Positions 10,301 to 23,200 of a stretch of 64,000 nucleotides of DNA are shown one piece after another; the first letter of the stretch is position 1; each line of letters opens with the position of its first letter. The notes beneath the pieces are model-generated. The model was not told the DNA's origin. It saw only the letters and a list, made by a program, of their open reading frames with translations, and made no database searches. Made by a program: the position numbers and the translations under genes. Location: the NCBI GenBank assembly GCA_963971285.1, contig OZ020247.1, forward strand, positions 14,032,614 through 14,096,613, given 5' to 3'. Origin of the DNA: Astropecten irregularis (Eukaryota > Echinodermata > Asteroidea > Paxillosida > Astropectinidae).

Positions 10301-13300
10301 TTGAGCCTGTTCAGTGCCATGAAGGTCGGATGGGTAGGCTGCTGGATGAAGACGTGCCCTGCCGACACCACGCTGGACACCATGACATCGTTGACGATCT
10401 CGTCGTGAAGATGTATCTGTCCACACAAAGATGGGAGAGAGAAAGATAAAGTCTCAATGTGAAGGCCAAGCGCAATGAAATGGCTATCAAATGTCACTTA
10501 TATACAATTTTCATAATTTCTCATATAATGTTCCCTTTGGACCAATTCTTTTGCTTCATGCAATAACACATTCCTCAAGTATAATCACATGAAATGCAGA
10601 AAATATTCTGATTTTGATTCTCCTGCTCAGGTCTAATGGACAAGGAAAGGGCCTGATTTCTTTTTGTTATGGCACAGCTTATTGCAGAATTCTGCACTTA
10701 TCATTCTCATTCTTCCCTTACTGGTTTAGCCCCTAATTTTGATCCAGCCCTATGTCGGCGGTGTCTCAAATACTCAATTGTCTCTGTTTGTTTAGCCGGT
10801 CACAAGCCATAAAACCACAATGGATCGCCACTTTAATGAACATGCCGAGATGTACAGAGATTGCTTGTTATAGTGGTCGTTCGTTATAGTGAACAATGTT
10901 CAGCATGCCTATACATTGCACACTAACATTGGGCACCAAGGATGATGTTCAGTATAGCCGAATGTTTGGTATAGCAGTGTTCGTTACAGTGGTCCCAAGG
11001 ATAGTTCAAGATACACGAAACATTAGCAAAGCTTTAAGTTCAAAACGCGAGAAACAATTTAAAAATGTACAAGGCTTCATTAATTATTAACTGTTTTAGA
11101 CGCTAAAAGGAAAGTACAGATCTGAGATGGGCAAACTGACCTGTGTCATTTCCGGTCCGACGAATCCGGAGGGAACGTGCTCACTCTCAATATACTGCTT
11201 GCTGGTGTCCACGTCAGAAAACTTCTTCTGAATGTCTTTCAGGGCAGCATCAATCTCACTCTGGAAGCCTACAACATACAAAAGAGAAAACAAAATCTTA
11301 TGCCTATTCATTAAAGGTATAATACATGATTGGTAAAGATCACAGAAGAGCACTCACACGTTGTCTGATCAAAGATGTACACATGAAAATTTGAGCTCAA
11401 TCGGACATCTGAGTGGCAAGGAAATAGCGAAAACCCAACTCAATTTTTCTTATAAAGCGTAAAAATCATAGTTAGCCCTAACATGATTGGCAGGATGAGT
11501 CCACATTGATTTATGGACAAAATAATCCACAAGCTGGGCTGCATTGATTTAATGTAGCCAGTGGAGGATCTACTGGGCTTATGTGGGCCACAAATGAAAC
11601 TATTGCAAAACTGTTAAGGGCTAGGGGTGGGATTTGGTTGCAGAGACACACTTACCTTCTACGATACAGATTTGTTTGCTTTCATCATCTGGCCAGTCCT
11701 GTAGGGTCACCTTGGCTCCCGATCTGCTCCTGATGCCCTTGATGTTCTTGCCCTTATAGTAAACCAAAACCCACCAGAATTAAGACAGCACTTGTAAGAG
11801 GCTCTACAAGTGTAGGCATATTCCTAGTTTCAACTACCAGGGCCGAGGACGATAACACAAATGGACGGACAAAAACCAAGATTGCACTATCCATTGAAAA
11901 GTGAGCAAAGAAGAATTGACTGAAGCGGGATTCGAACCGGATAAGCTCAGTTGGTATGAGCTCCGGTATGGTATTCTGGAGGTCGCTGGTTCGAATCCCG
12001 TTGCAGTCTGAAATTGAAATGACGTCTTACAGACTTCAAGGAAAAGCAAAACCATAAACCAATCAAAAATATCATCACGGACAATGAACAATAAGAAGAT
12101 GAACCATTGAGGATCAAAGAAAAAAACGAAGAAAAGGAAGGAGCAAATTGTACGACTTACTGCTTTCCCAATGAGCCGACCACACTCCTTGGCCGGGAAC
12201 TCAAACTGGTAGACCGTCGGCATCTCCCTGATGATGGGAGCTTGTGGAGGCTGCTGGGCACCGGTGCTCGTCGTTGAGCCAGTGCACCTGCCACTGTCAA
12301 AGGAGGAACTGTCGCTGTTGGTCTCCGTGCTAAGATCTGACCCGGCCAGCGACCTGAAGGAGAGATATACTGACTGGTTGAGCTAAACAAGACGGGTTTA
12401 ACTCTAAAAGGCCCATGTCCACAGGACACTATCTACAGGCAATCAGTGTCGGGCAATCTCCAAGAAGAAATCAAATAACATTCATCTTTAACCCCAACCA
12501 TAGTTTATAACACATGGTTTAATGTACCACAGGGTGGCTTGAGTTGTAAAGTGTAGTTTATTATGGTCCAGTCCCCCTGTGGAGACTCACTGTGGTAATG
12601 TGTGGTAAGCAGCACTTGTCTTGTGTGGTAGAGGGTTGATGTCTTGGCCTAAGTGTATAAGCTTAGGGTAAAATTTGCATGTACTTTCTTGGGGATAGTG
12701 AAACTTTGGGGAAGGATTTTTTTCTTTTGGGTATGGTGCAGTTGGTTGCCTCCACACTGCCTGTAAAAATTGCCTCATGAGGCCTGGGGCTAATGCCACT
12801 CGGAGCTGGTTTGACAGATACTACTGGAACCTTGGCATATCTTGCTCTTACCCCTATGCACCTCACTCGAATTGAATGACAGCATTTCAGATAGAATTTT
12901 TTTTTATATTGTTCATAAAAATATTGCTTCTAATATCAACTTGATAAACTGAGGAAGATTACTGGAACATGAATTTCAAATGAACATTTCTTAAACCTTT
13001 CATGGTTATCTAGAAAAAAAAAAAAAAAAAAACGTGTAGTCTAGTACCTGGTGGGCAATTTTTCCCAGTATTATTATTTCTGCTGAATATGCAATCTTGA
13101 ATGTATGCATTCAGGCATAAATGGTCAACCCATTGAATATCAGGAAAAGATTAAGCTCCCACTGCCTGTACCAAACTCCAAAGTTACTCCAAAGTTGCTT
13201 TCAATTACAACAATGCAGGTCTTTTGTTGTTCACTGGTCATACCAGCATAAGCGGCCTATTGTTGAATCTTATAGGCTTTGGCATGGGTTCGACTAAGCC

Positions 13301-14572
13301 AAATGTTTGGGAAAAATAAGATCACTAAATTAACTTTCAGTTTATTCAAAACTCGACTACATGCAATATACAATGCTTGTGTTAAAAATCCCTAGCCCTC
13401 TGCACTTTCCACACAAGACAAGTGCTGCTTGCCACACATTACCAGTCTCCACAAGGGGACTGCATCACAAACTACACTGTGGTGTATTGTGGTATTCAGG
13501 ATAGCACACAAGCAAAACCTAGCGCGGTAAACTGTGGCATGGAGGTGTGTTAGAGTTAACCCAGGGAAAAAATTGCTTTCCTCCTTCACAAAAATATGTC
13601 ATTATCCAGAACTTAAGGCAGGCCTTGAATTTGGTTATGAAAAGGGCAAGGCCACTTTTACATTGCAAGGGGCACTTCCATTTGAAAATCATAATGTCTA
13701 TGGAAACATTTGAAGGGGCACCAAGTCCAAGGGCAGCGAAGGGCAGCGAAGGCCAGCCAATGGCCTCCAATAAATTCAAGGCTTGATAAGAGAGTAAAGA
13801 TTACAAAACACCAACAAATTGATTTGCTTCTTTACAAAGTCTTTATACAGATTTTTAGTAGAAAGATGAAGAATACAAAACACCTGTTTTCACTCATTGT
13901 GTAATTGACATGTTGGGCATTTCTTGACCCAATTGATTCTTAGCTTTCTTACCCTTCTTGATGACTATGTAGGCTCATGGTAGGCGACACCAACGACTCG
14001 TCCTTCTGGACTACCTCAGCTTGCTCCATGGTGGCGGCCCAATTAAGCGTCAACGACCCATTGCCGACCCCTCCTTCCTCACACCCTGAGATGCCACTCG
14101 GTGCGGCACTAGTGCAGGGCGGGAGGGCAGACTCCACCACCGTCTGTGCCGACTGTACCAACGGTTCTTCCATTGCCAGGATCTGCTCCGGCGAGCCACT
14201 TTCTAAGGAGACGTCATGAGCGTCGAGCATTGCAAACATGTCCCGCGCCTCCTCTCCGATTGTTTTCAGTCCAGCATCGCCCTGGTCAGCAGTGGTTGTG
14301 ATTGTCTCCTCCAAACAGATGCCACTGTCCTGGGCTGCTGCTGCTGGCTGCTCCGTGGCAGGACCTTCCATAGCCGAGTGCTCAGCCACAGGTTCTGTTC
14401 CCTGCACGTCCTTCGTCACAGCTTCGGCCTGTTCCTCTCTCTTAGCCCGTCGAACGTCTTCCTTCTTGGCAGCACCTGCCCTCCGCTTGTACCAATAGAC
14501 ACCGACCAAACCGGCCGTTAATACGGCAGTGCCACACATTGCAGCATACTTAGTGTAACGCAGCTGCGCCAT
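7301..14572 (-). CDS. AKAP1: A-kinase anchor protein 1 (mitochondrial KH/Tudor scaffold), 8 exons, complete
   Basis: Exons (minus): 14572-13953, 12353-12161, 11752-11656, 11268-11141, 10416-10236, 9100-8885, 8437-8295, 7429-7301. They sum to 1,707 nt, phases agree at every junction, and the product is 568 residues. AKAP1 tethers PKA and mRNAs to the outer mitochondrial membrane. Residues 10-27 form a hydrophobic segment followed by KRR, fitting an N-terminal signal anchor. A KH domain covers about 247-325, with its GXXG loop (G-K-A-G, 269-272) split by intron 2. A C-terminal Tudor domain covers about 410-470 (GWYRAQIVDIYP...DFGGY). FIQQPTHPTF and VICAAP match vertebrate AKAP1 closely, which favours it over TDRKH. 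The protein is much shorter than human AKAP1 (about 900 residues) because the linker before KH is short. A possible PKA-anchoring helix is noted under findings. Confidence 0.92.
7474..7665 (-). repeat. tRNA-derived SINE in AKAP1 intron 7
   Basis: This is a well-preserved copy in intron 7 (7430-8294), in the same orientation as AKAP1. It has an A-box, a B-box (GGTTCAAATCCCGC) and the shared TTTGGCAGTCAGAAGC flank. Confidence 0.8.
8072..8247. repeat. ACCACA/TTAGGGTTAA repeat, copy 1
   Basis: It contains GGTTTTTCCTGTGGTTAAG, TACCACAATACA, TGTGGAGACAC and a terminal GAGGGTTAGGGTTAATC. The same blocks recur in the same order at 8563, 12486, 31867 and 59658, and inverted at 13390. It lies in AKAP1 intron 7. 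Confidence 0.7.
8563..8772. repeat. ACCACA/TTAGGGTTAA repeat, copy 2
   Basis: TTAATCCTAACTAA at the left and GGGTTAGGGTTAATC at the right form imperfect terminal inverted repeats. It lies in AKAP1 intron 6. Confidence 0.7.
9589..10206. repeat. Possible foldback with TTAACCCCTT ends
   Basis: TTAACCCCTT near 9590 and AAGGGGTTAA near 10197 are inverted. The interior holds further CTAAC/GTTAGG pairs and direct copies of a GTTGGAATTTG-like phrase. It could be two nested elements. It lies in AKAP1 intron 5. Confidence 0.4.
10730..10820 (-). repeat. SINE fragment (tail only)
   Basis: It retains GATCCAGCCCTATGTCGGCGG and the degenerate tail TTTGTTTAGCCGGTCACAAG of the SINE family, without the tRNA-like B-box. 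It lies in AKAP1 intron 4. Confidence 0.5.
11311..11475. repeat. TTAA-type MITE, left part
   Basis: TTAA (11311-11314) is followed by AGGTATAATACATGATTGG and the conserved GAGCTCAATCGGACATCTGA block. It begins 43 bp upstream of the AKAP1 exon-4 acceptor boundary (intron side). Confidence 0.65.
11893..12012. repeat. Inverted pair of SINE tRNA-like heads
   Basis: A minus-oriented B-box CGGGATTCGAACC (11926-11938) faces a plus-oriented B-box GGTTCGAATCCCG (11988-12000), a perfect 13-nt inverted repeat enclosing one A-box. It lies in AKAP1 intron 2. Confidence 0.65.
12486..12634. repeat. ACCACA/TTAGGGTTAA repeat, copy 3
   Basis: It shares TCCCCCTGTGGAGACTCAC, GGTAATGTGTGGTAAGCAGC and CTTGTCTTGTGTGGTAGAGG with the other copies. 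It lies in AKAP1 intron 1. Confidence 0.65.
13390..13562. repeat. ACCACA/TTAGGGTTAA repeat, copy 4 (inverted)
   Basis: It is the same family in the opposite orientation to the copy at 12486: CACACAAGACAAGTGCTGCT, TGTGGTGTATTGTGGTATTC. Both lie in AKAP1 intron 1, so they could pair in the transcript. Confidence 0.65.
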
Positions 14573-17290
14573 TTTTGTTCTTGTGCCTTCCTTCCTAACG
14601 TTTCAACACCCTCAACGCAGAAGCTCCAACACCTAGTGCCAAGAGGCACACAACCAAGAAGCTCAACTACTTCTTCCTCTGTAGAGTTCCTGTCTCCAAA
14701 AGTTCAAAAGCGCGTACAAAAAAAGAAGCTTCTAATCCAACTGTCTTGACAACCAAGACCCGCGTCCCGCCCCAAAATACTGGAAATAATTTAACTAGTA
14801 TCAAAAAGAGAAATTGGAATAAGAGTTGCTCAACTATGTTCTAGATCCTAGAAGCTGCTGGCTTCGTAATAGATAGACCGGTAGAATGTTTCGATAGGAT
14901 AATAGTCTGAGCACTATATTTGAAGGTGGCCTTCGACGGAATTGCTGGAAAACATTTGTGCTGTGTTGTTCTGTCATTTGCATTGCCATTCAGAGACAGC
15001 TGTGAAAAAAAAGAAAAGAAAGAATGTTATTTACGGATATAAAATAAAATCAGCAAATATATTGTAGTCTAATTTCTTATGAACCATACCTAACCATGCT
15101 GAGAGCAAGAGTATCATTGTGGAAGGTTATTGCAATTAACACACCAACATTTCTTCCTTGATTTGCAATGAATTTATTTGTTCAATACACAATCTTTCAA
15201 GTTCAGGAAGTTGCAGTTGTTAAAAATTCCAAAGCTGTATTTCTATAACTTAGGTTTATTGCAAATAGCATTATATCAATAGAGGGCGCCCTCTTGCAAA
15301 GCATCATGGGATGCAAAAGGGACATCGCCTTTCAGAAGTTTGTTTGTTTGGGACTTTTTCCATCCCATGGCATAATAACCCAAAGCGATTTTGTGACAAG
15401 GTCTATGGAATGACGACAACTACAATATAAAAAGTAATCAGTAACATACAGCAAATCCATACTTGAAATGGTTGCACAATTGAGTGAAACAAAATAATGT
15501 GATTTATGAAACTGTCTAACGTTATGCATGCCATTTCGCTGGACAGTTGCAGCCAGTGCAGGCTGCAGCGCTGAACATCAAGGAAAAATACGTTGGAAAT
15601 GCAATTTAATCTCTGGTCTAATCTGACTGTTTAAGTAGAAAGTGATATGCCTCTATGTGACCACGATTAATTAAAAACAGGCATATAAAATAGCAACAGA
15701 ATGACCATTTCTTTCCGACTCACGCCAAACATTCCTCAAGCCCCACCATGAGGCTTCACATCAGCGCGGAAAATAACCATGCTGTTTACTGTTACAGTGT
15801 TTTGGCATATGGAACAGCAGAAAACCAGCCACGTGTGAATCTCACACATACCACTGTTTCACTTCGAATCATGTAAAATCATGCAATTTTTGACATTCCA
15901 CAACAATCCAGTAATACTGGTCATAGCTAGGAAGATGATCAATAGATATTTACCTTAGTCGAAAGGGAGAATTTTCAACAAATTCTCCACTACTTCGTAG
16001 CAAGACCACTACCACGTGGGACACTCAGTAACGGAGTGATTCAATTGGCGTGCGACCTATCCTAATTCGGTATTTTATCACGCTTACAAAAAAATGTCCA
16101 ACTCCTGCGAATTTGTGTGACAAAATAATTTCAAAGGCCAAATATTATTCATAATATTTTAATTAGGGGTTGGAAAGAAATATGCAAAGGTACAATAATT
16201 TAATAAAAGCAAAGAGTCTTTAAATTAAAAAAATATAAGTTCTTGATAATTTTATAGGAGTGGATCCCCTTGCTCTTTAGGCATTTAACGGGATCCATGC
16301 AATATGGTGGAGCGATATTCTGGCTCCACAATTGTTACCCGCCCAAAACATTGATAAATATTCCACAAATTCACTATTTTATTAACAGATACCAATACAA
16401 ATTTTGACATGTTCAATATAATACAGTGTTTGATAAATTAATATCTGAACCGATTTTATTCTGAATTATATGCTTCTTTCACATAAATTGCGGATTATAT
16501 TTTGTTGCTGCTCAAAATGCTGTCCTAAATGGAAGTGTTTCGGTCCGACCAAAACAAAAATACGTCAGGAAAAAATATTCCATTGTTCACAGGGAGAATA
16601 ATTTAGAGAAAAATAGTACTTCCGTGAGCATTAATTAGTAATCAGTATATCATTTACTTTCAAGAAGTATGAATGAATAATTAATAGTAATTTCAATTCA
16701 ATTTTAATAGTATAACTATTGGTTTGAGTCTGCCTTTGAAATAATTGTTGCAAATTGGAGAAGTTGTTACCCGTTTTATAAATGGACGATGCTATCCGAT
16801 CAGCTGGATGGCTTTATATGCTTTAATAACATTACACACGACACAGGGGTCGTATGCATGTCATGTACAGTGTATATAAAAAGACTGTCATGTTGTTTTC
16901 CTGTAAAGAATCAGTATTTGCGAACACGAAAAGAACGAACTCTGGACCGCGAATTTACAACGATGTTTTTGTTCCTTCGAACTTTCATTTAGGACAGTAT
17001 TATCGTGGAATGTGAGCACAGAATGGCACAGCTAATTTGAGGAAATTCTGGTCGTTTTCTCTGTGGGTAAAGTGCGTAATACTCCGGAGGAAGAAAAAAA
17101 AAGATGATGTAATTTGTTTTACCAAACAACGAAATTGTCGGCGAGCGAGCACTTTGTTGTGCTTTGTTTATGGCGGTTTTTTGTGTTGGCCGTCCTGCTG
17201 GCAAGTCTGCTTTGTTGTCATTCTTGACGAACATGTTGTTATGACCTTTATTAATTGGTCGTTAATTGTGGCTCGACGGTTTTCCAAACA
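14573..17290. promoter_or_regulatory. Divergent AKAP1/ULK promoter interval
   Basis: 2.7 kb separate the AKAP1 start (minus) from the ULK start (plus), so both promoters and 5' UTRs must lie here unless upstream non-coding exons exist. Two CACGTG E-boxes occur, at 15830-15835 and 16013-16018. No TATA box could be assigned with confidence. The middle (about 16080-16800) is very AT-rich. The stretch just before the ULK start (about 17130-17200) is richer in GC. The regulatory role is inferred from position. Confidence 0.55.
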
Positions 17291-20200
17291 ATGGGAGACA
17301 GAATGGAGAGTGTTGGAGATTATGAATACAACAAGAAAGACCTGATAGGGCACGGTGCTTTTGCAGTTGTCTTCAGAGGACGGAAGAAACGGGCAACACA
17401 GGTAGGCATATGTACAGAAAAGTCAAAAGGAGGCCTAGCTAGCTTAAAAACACTACTTTACTCTTTGAGAAATTACTTACAATTGCCTGTTTTAAAAAAT
17501 TTGCCTATTTCATTAACATTTCATTTGTTTTCATTTGCCTTTTGGTCAAGAAAGAATACCTCTTTTTCAATAATTAATATTCTTATTATGTTTTGTTATT
17601 AATTAAAAGACATATTGACGTACAATTTTTAATCATGAGCTGAATGAATGTTTATGACTCATAGTCATAAGTCATAATATTGAACAATTACATTTTACAA
17701 GCATATGTGCTCTTTATGTACTGAACTCTTCCATTTTTATATGGACCCCTAATTGAAAGTGTTTAAAATTGTACCCTGTGAAAATGTGCACACATTTAAC
17801 ATTTTTACACTAACACTGCAGTAACACTACACAAGACCCAGTATTAACTGGGGCGCTGTGCTCCCTTTTTAATTTTGGGACTTGACGGTCGCACGGCGCC
17901 CCAGTTATTGGGTCTAAAATACTAGCAATACAATATGAAGAATAGAGAACTTATAAATTAGAATTTTTTGGTTAATATCACTCAGGAGATAAAAAAAAAG
18001 GAATTTTCGTAATTGGTTCCCGTTACTCAATACCGTGGTTCACTACTCTTAGTCAAATCATGTACAGTAGTATATAGTGAGAATAATAGTAAAATATAAA
18101 CTGCTCTTTTTGGCGAAGTCAAAAATGTTTTTTTAACGTCATCCTGACCTTCAGACCAGTCTGTAATATCTGTGGCATTTAAAAAAAATTTGAAATTATC
18201 CACCAATAAACACTTTTTACCTTTTTCCACACAAAGCATCTGGGAGTTGACCAGATATTTTTCAGCACCCGTGGCTAGTGTTCATTATTTCATCATACAT
18301 ATTAAAAAATACAAGGAATGCTTTAAAAAAGTGATGAAAAATATAATTTCATTTTGTGTAACATAATTTATTCCCCCTTTATACAGACTGAGAAACTATA
18401 CAGTTTCCTTATCAACAAAATTAGAATTGTTATTTTTTTTGTTACCATTCCGAATATTTCTCCATTTGCTACATGACTCAATTGATGTAATATTGTAATT
18501 GATTGATTTTGATTTAATTTGAACATTTCATTGTTACAGAAGGCTGATGAAGTCGTTGCCATCAAGTGCATCAACAAGAAGAACTTGTCCAAGTCCCAGA
18601 CCTTGCCAGAAAAGGAAATTGAAATATTGAAGGTAATTATACCAGTACGTACATGTAACGTATGCAAAAATCAAGTCAGTTGCTCTGTGTAGCCTATAAA
18701 TCCATTTACACTGTACAATTGTATTTAAGAATTTTTTGTCATGAAATTTCATTTGTTGCACGAAAATTTTACAAACCTGCACGAACTTACATGTAAACTG
18801 TTATATTTGTTATGAGTGTAGTGTTTCAAATTGTTTTTTAATGAATTTTGTTTAGTTATCACACTATAACACAGAAGAATCTTGCATAGTAGGCCTATAA
18901 TTGCACATTAAAAAATGTGCGTGTGTTTGTGGTTAACTTATAAATTTGTTGCTGTTGCTGCCCTTTCAGCATAAAATGTTTACTGCCAGTGCATTTTAGG
19001 CTGAATGAGCATTTATTATTTGGGTGAAGAACTTTGAGTAAATTTGCATAATGTAGTCCTAATGTTTGAAGCTTCTGCTGAAAAGGAGATGCACAAGATT
19101 GGACTCCAAACAGCCTGGCTTTTTGGCTGAAAACTATGTTGTTATAAAATGGCAGTGGACGAGCCTCAGATACTAAATTACATTTATAGCTTGCCAGTCG
19201 AAAGGAAAATCAGAAAAAAGAAAGAAACATCACAATCAGACAATGCAATTTGGCCTACAATGCAATCAGAATGACCAGAATTTAATGTTTGTGCACGAAG
19301 TACATGTACCTGATAGAAAACAAGAGACAAGAAAAAGGTTCTGCCTTGAAACTGATAAAATATACGAAGGCAAACAGTGACTTGCTGGTCAGGGCCAGTG
19401 ATAAAAATAGTAATGAGGGAAGGCCTGGATATCACTGAGCCTGTCCTTGAATATCGTATTGATGACAGTAAATTATTTTTCTGTTCTGGGTGTGCCTGAC
19501 CTTCCCTGATAAAATTTCCATGGGAAAGTCCATGGACACATTTCAAGTCAGTACACAAGTTAACCATGCCCCCCCCCCCCTGCAGTAAGGTAGCATACCA
19601 AAAGGCATGGGGCAACACATATCGCGTGACTTTGATTACCCTTTTTCCCATATCTCTATCCACCGCAATGAATAACCCTTTCCTTTTTATTGTTTTATCC
19701 ACAATTCAGCAATTTTATTGAGGCATGAAAGACTTTATTTTGAAAGAAATGTTGACCCATTATTTTATTTCAACATGTCTGTAGCCATAAAAACCTAATG
19801 TCCAAACAATTTCAAAGAATAGAATAGAGAGGTTTGCCTGTTTTTGGATGTTAGTGTTAATTTCATTGTTGTAATGATTGGGTGATTTCTATGATTTTGT
19901 CTGTTCCCAAGATCTATCTATAGACCTACTCAGATGTTTTCATTGCTTAGGGCCGTATGTAGAACTTCCTTTTTCTGCAATTTCAGACAACGTTTCCTTC
20001 TTTTTCCCCCCAGGATCTTCACCATGAGAATGTTGTGTCTCTGCTCCATTTTAAGGTAGGTTTGACTTAATATCATCAAACATTTTACAACCGGTTGGCC
20101 ATGTACATGTTCATTCTAAGCAGAGCGTACTGGCCGAATCGTTTCAACATATCTTTCGAAGTAACCTTTCTCTTTAATAGGGAAGTCGTTCATATATACG

Positions 20201-23200
20201 GTGCACTGTAATCCTTCTGGCCATGATTGATGTGGCAATTTCAAGGCAATCGGAAATGAAGATCTTCAAGCAGCCAATCATTCGTCTTTCAATCTCCACA
20301 AAGTTTTCTCAGGGATGGCATGATACAGTCAGAAAAATGTTTTGGCAACAGGAGTGTTTCTCTGGCTTGCTTGCCCCCCAAATTGCCTGTAAAAATGGTT
20401 AACCTCATGCGACAAGTTAGACCTCTTGTAATATACAATCATCATGCACTCAGGTACAAACGTCAAATTATATTATCTACAGAACATTTTAACTTGGACA
20501 ATTCCACCTAAATTAAAAACATACACATGAAATTACAAATTTTAACAATAACAAAGAACGACAACAATAGCATTGAAATTTGAAATATATCCCACTTTAA
20601 GACTGTTACTAAAACCGAGAATGGAATTTGACAAAAAATTAACAATTGGAATTTAAAAGCATATGAAAGGAGGACAGTGTTGATTGGAAATGTGATATTC
20701 TCCATATCATGTATAGTATGAAAAACATTGGAAAAACGATCTAGGGCATCACAGTATGCAATGATGTAGGTCGGGTCAGCGTTGGCTATGCACAGTCATG
20801 CTCACTGTAGGAGTATATTAACAGTATACATTGTGTGATTGGACTTGGTGTTGTGGAACAAGCTTCATGTTCATGTAGTCTACCACAAATTCCCCAGGGT
20901 AGCCTAGGGTAACCCATCTGTTGTTGGTACTTGGCAGCTAGGGGCAAAGGGGAACAAACTTCTGTGGTCTTGGATATTTTTAGGCAATATTGCACCACTC
21001 CAGTCAGCTCACAAGCAAATGCATGCACCAGGGAGCACTTTATACAAGAAATGATAGGGAATGAGCTTGAATCCTATTGACAACCATACTGTAGATTTTA
21101 ATGCCTGTCCAGGCTTGCTCATGTTTATAAACATCTCACATAAGATTGTGTTGGCCATTTTAATTATGATGACTGTGTGTGCATCACCCATGATGAAACT
21201 CAGTACAGGTGTAGTGTAATCCTATTGTTACCCTACTTACCTGGGGGTAGAAAGGCCACCCATTGTTATTCAAATCAACGTAATGTCCAAGGGTCTGATT
21301 GGTCTGTGAGCAAGGTTCATCCAAGGGCCATGCACTGCAAACATGATGGCCATATGGTAGGGAAAGAGCTTGATGTTTGGTTTTTGGCCAGACCTGGTTT
21401 CACGAGGGTCAGTTTAGTTTGAAGATTCAAACAGTAATTGTAAAACAGGCATTATATTGTAAACAGACCGATATAATAACAACTGATTGCAACGTTCTCC
21501 AACGTTTCAAGGGGTCAGTTTTTGAAGATTCAAACAATGCACAGGCATAAATATTTTAAAGACTGATAAGATAAAACATATAGGCCCCTTTTCAAGCAAT
21601 AGGTTCCACCTCAAAAATCAATTCTACCACAACATTTTTATCAATGAATATTGTTTTTAGCAAAATATTTATCAATAAATATTGTTTTTAGCTAAATATT
21701 TATTCAATCTACGATATTTTGCTCAAAGTGGCCATTATAAACAAAATTAGTTATTTTGTGTTTGTCAGTAATATTTTTACAAAACATTTCCGTATGGGTG
21801 CATTCTATTGCTCTGTACTCTATCCTGTCCTTTGTTCTTTGTTTCATTTATTGTCGATCCGTTTTAACATCCCACAAAAAACTGTTTTCCTCTTCTTTGT
21901 AAAAATGTGTCACAAAAAGAAACGTCCTTTATCTTTGTTTGGCCCGGTTTTGAATATGTATTTTAGGCAACACAACTTCCTTGAAGCTGACAGTCGTTCA
22001 TTGTAGCCTACACAAAATACACATTGTTTACAGTATGAACATTGTTGGCAGCTGTTCCAAAATAATGTTGAGTATCTACTCTACACAGAAACCAGCATTC
22101 TTTGTTTGGCCATTGTTCAGCATGTTATCGGTCTTATTTGTATAATTTATAGTGTATTGTGTAGAAGCTTTTTTAGAGGTGTTTACATACTGCACATGTA
22201 TGCATCATTCTGATCAAGGTGGGACCACCATATGGGGCCAAATACATTTCATGACTGAAAAGTGTCAAAGTACCAGTATCATTATTGTTGGCCCGTAATG
22301 TAGGGCTACATTTAATTTGACAATTCATTTAGTACCCTGTATCTCTCAAGTTTGAATCTAAAATTAAAACTGTCATCGTAAAGTACAGTACTGCAGTGCA
22401 GGAAAGCTCTTCTCTAACTCATTTGGGTATTCATGAATTATCTTGTCATTTACTTATTTATGAAATGAGTAAAATGTAAATTATATCCTTAGTCTTTGCT
22501 TCACTTTGTTGTTGCACTTTAAGTCTTGAAAAAAAAAACACCCCACACATTTCTACTGTATGTAGGCCTGCCTACGATACTATACGACACAAACCTCATT
22601 TGCCAAAGTTTAGTGGAAAAGATTGTACATGTAGGCCTTACATGTACATCAATCAATGACTACTTAGTTTCAAGTGAATTGTATGTAGGCCTACATGTAT
22701 GTAGCTTGCTTACAAAGTTTTTGTTTTGTGTTACAAATATGCTTGATGTTTAGTGTAGGTCTATACTTTCAAGACACATTTACAAAATATATTTGTCTCA
22801 GAACACCGTATTCAACACCCAAACAAAGAAATGAGTCTGAAATTACTAAACATGGTTTAACATTTTGTTTTGAAGTGGTGCACATTGAAATTCAAGGGCT
22901 TTCAAAGTTTACCCAGCAGTATAGTGTCCTTGTAATGTTTGGGTGTCAACCAAACTTGATATTTCCCTCCAAAAAATATCTGATACAGAAATAACATATA
23001 AAGTGCAATGTTGACAGAGAAATAATGTTTTCCAGGATTTCTGGTGACATTAAACCATCCACATGTAATATGTCTACACAGCTTGAGCTTGAGTCATATC
23101 AGGCATGATACCCATGATGTAATTTGCATTGCTCATTGCTATAGTGCACTGTGGTGGGTCTGTTGGCTGGCCCTGAATACAAGTTAATGTATGAAGTCAG

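Noticed and set aside
7301-14572. TDRKH (Tudor-KH piRNA factor) as the identity of the minus-strand gene
   Set aside because: TDRKH has two KH domains and different Tudor surroundings. The single KH, the VICAAP and FIQQPTHPTF segments and the closing region fit AKAP1.
17255-17290. Upstream extension of the ULK open frame
   Set aside because: The extension begins at TTG, not ATG, just after an in-frame TAA. The ATG at 17291 has a good context and matches family length.
19184-19702. 172-codon open frame on the minus strand in ULK intron 2
   Set aside because: It has no recognisable domain, low-complexity hydrophobic stretches, and lies inside a well-defined intron of the opposite strand.
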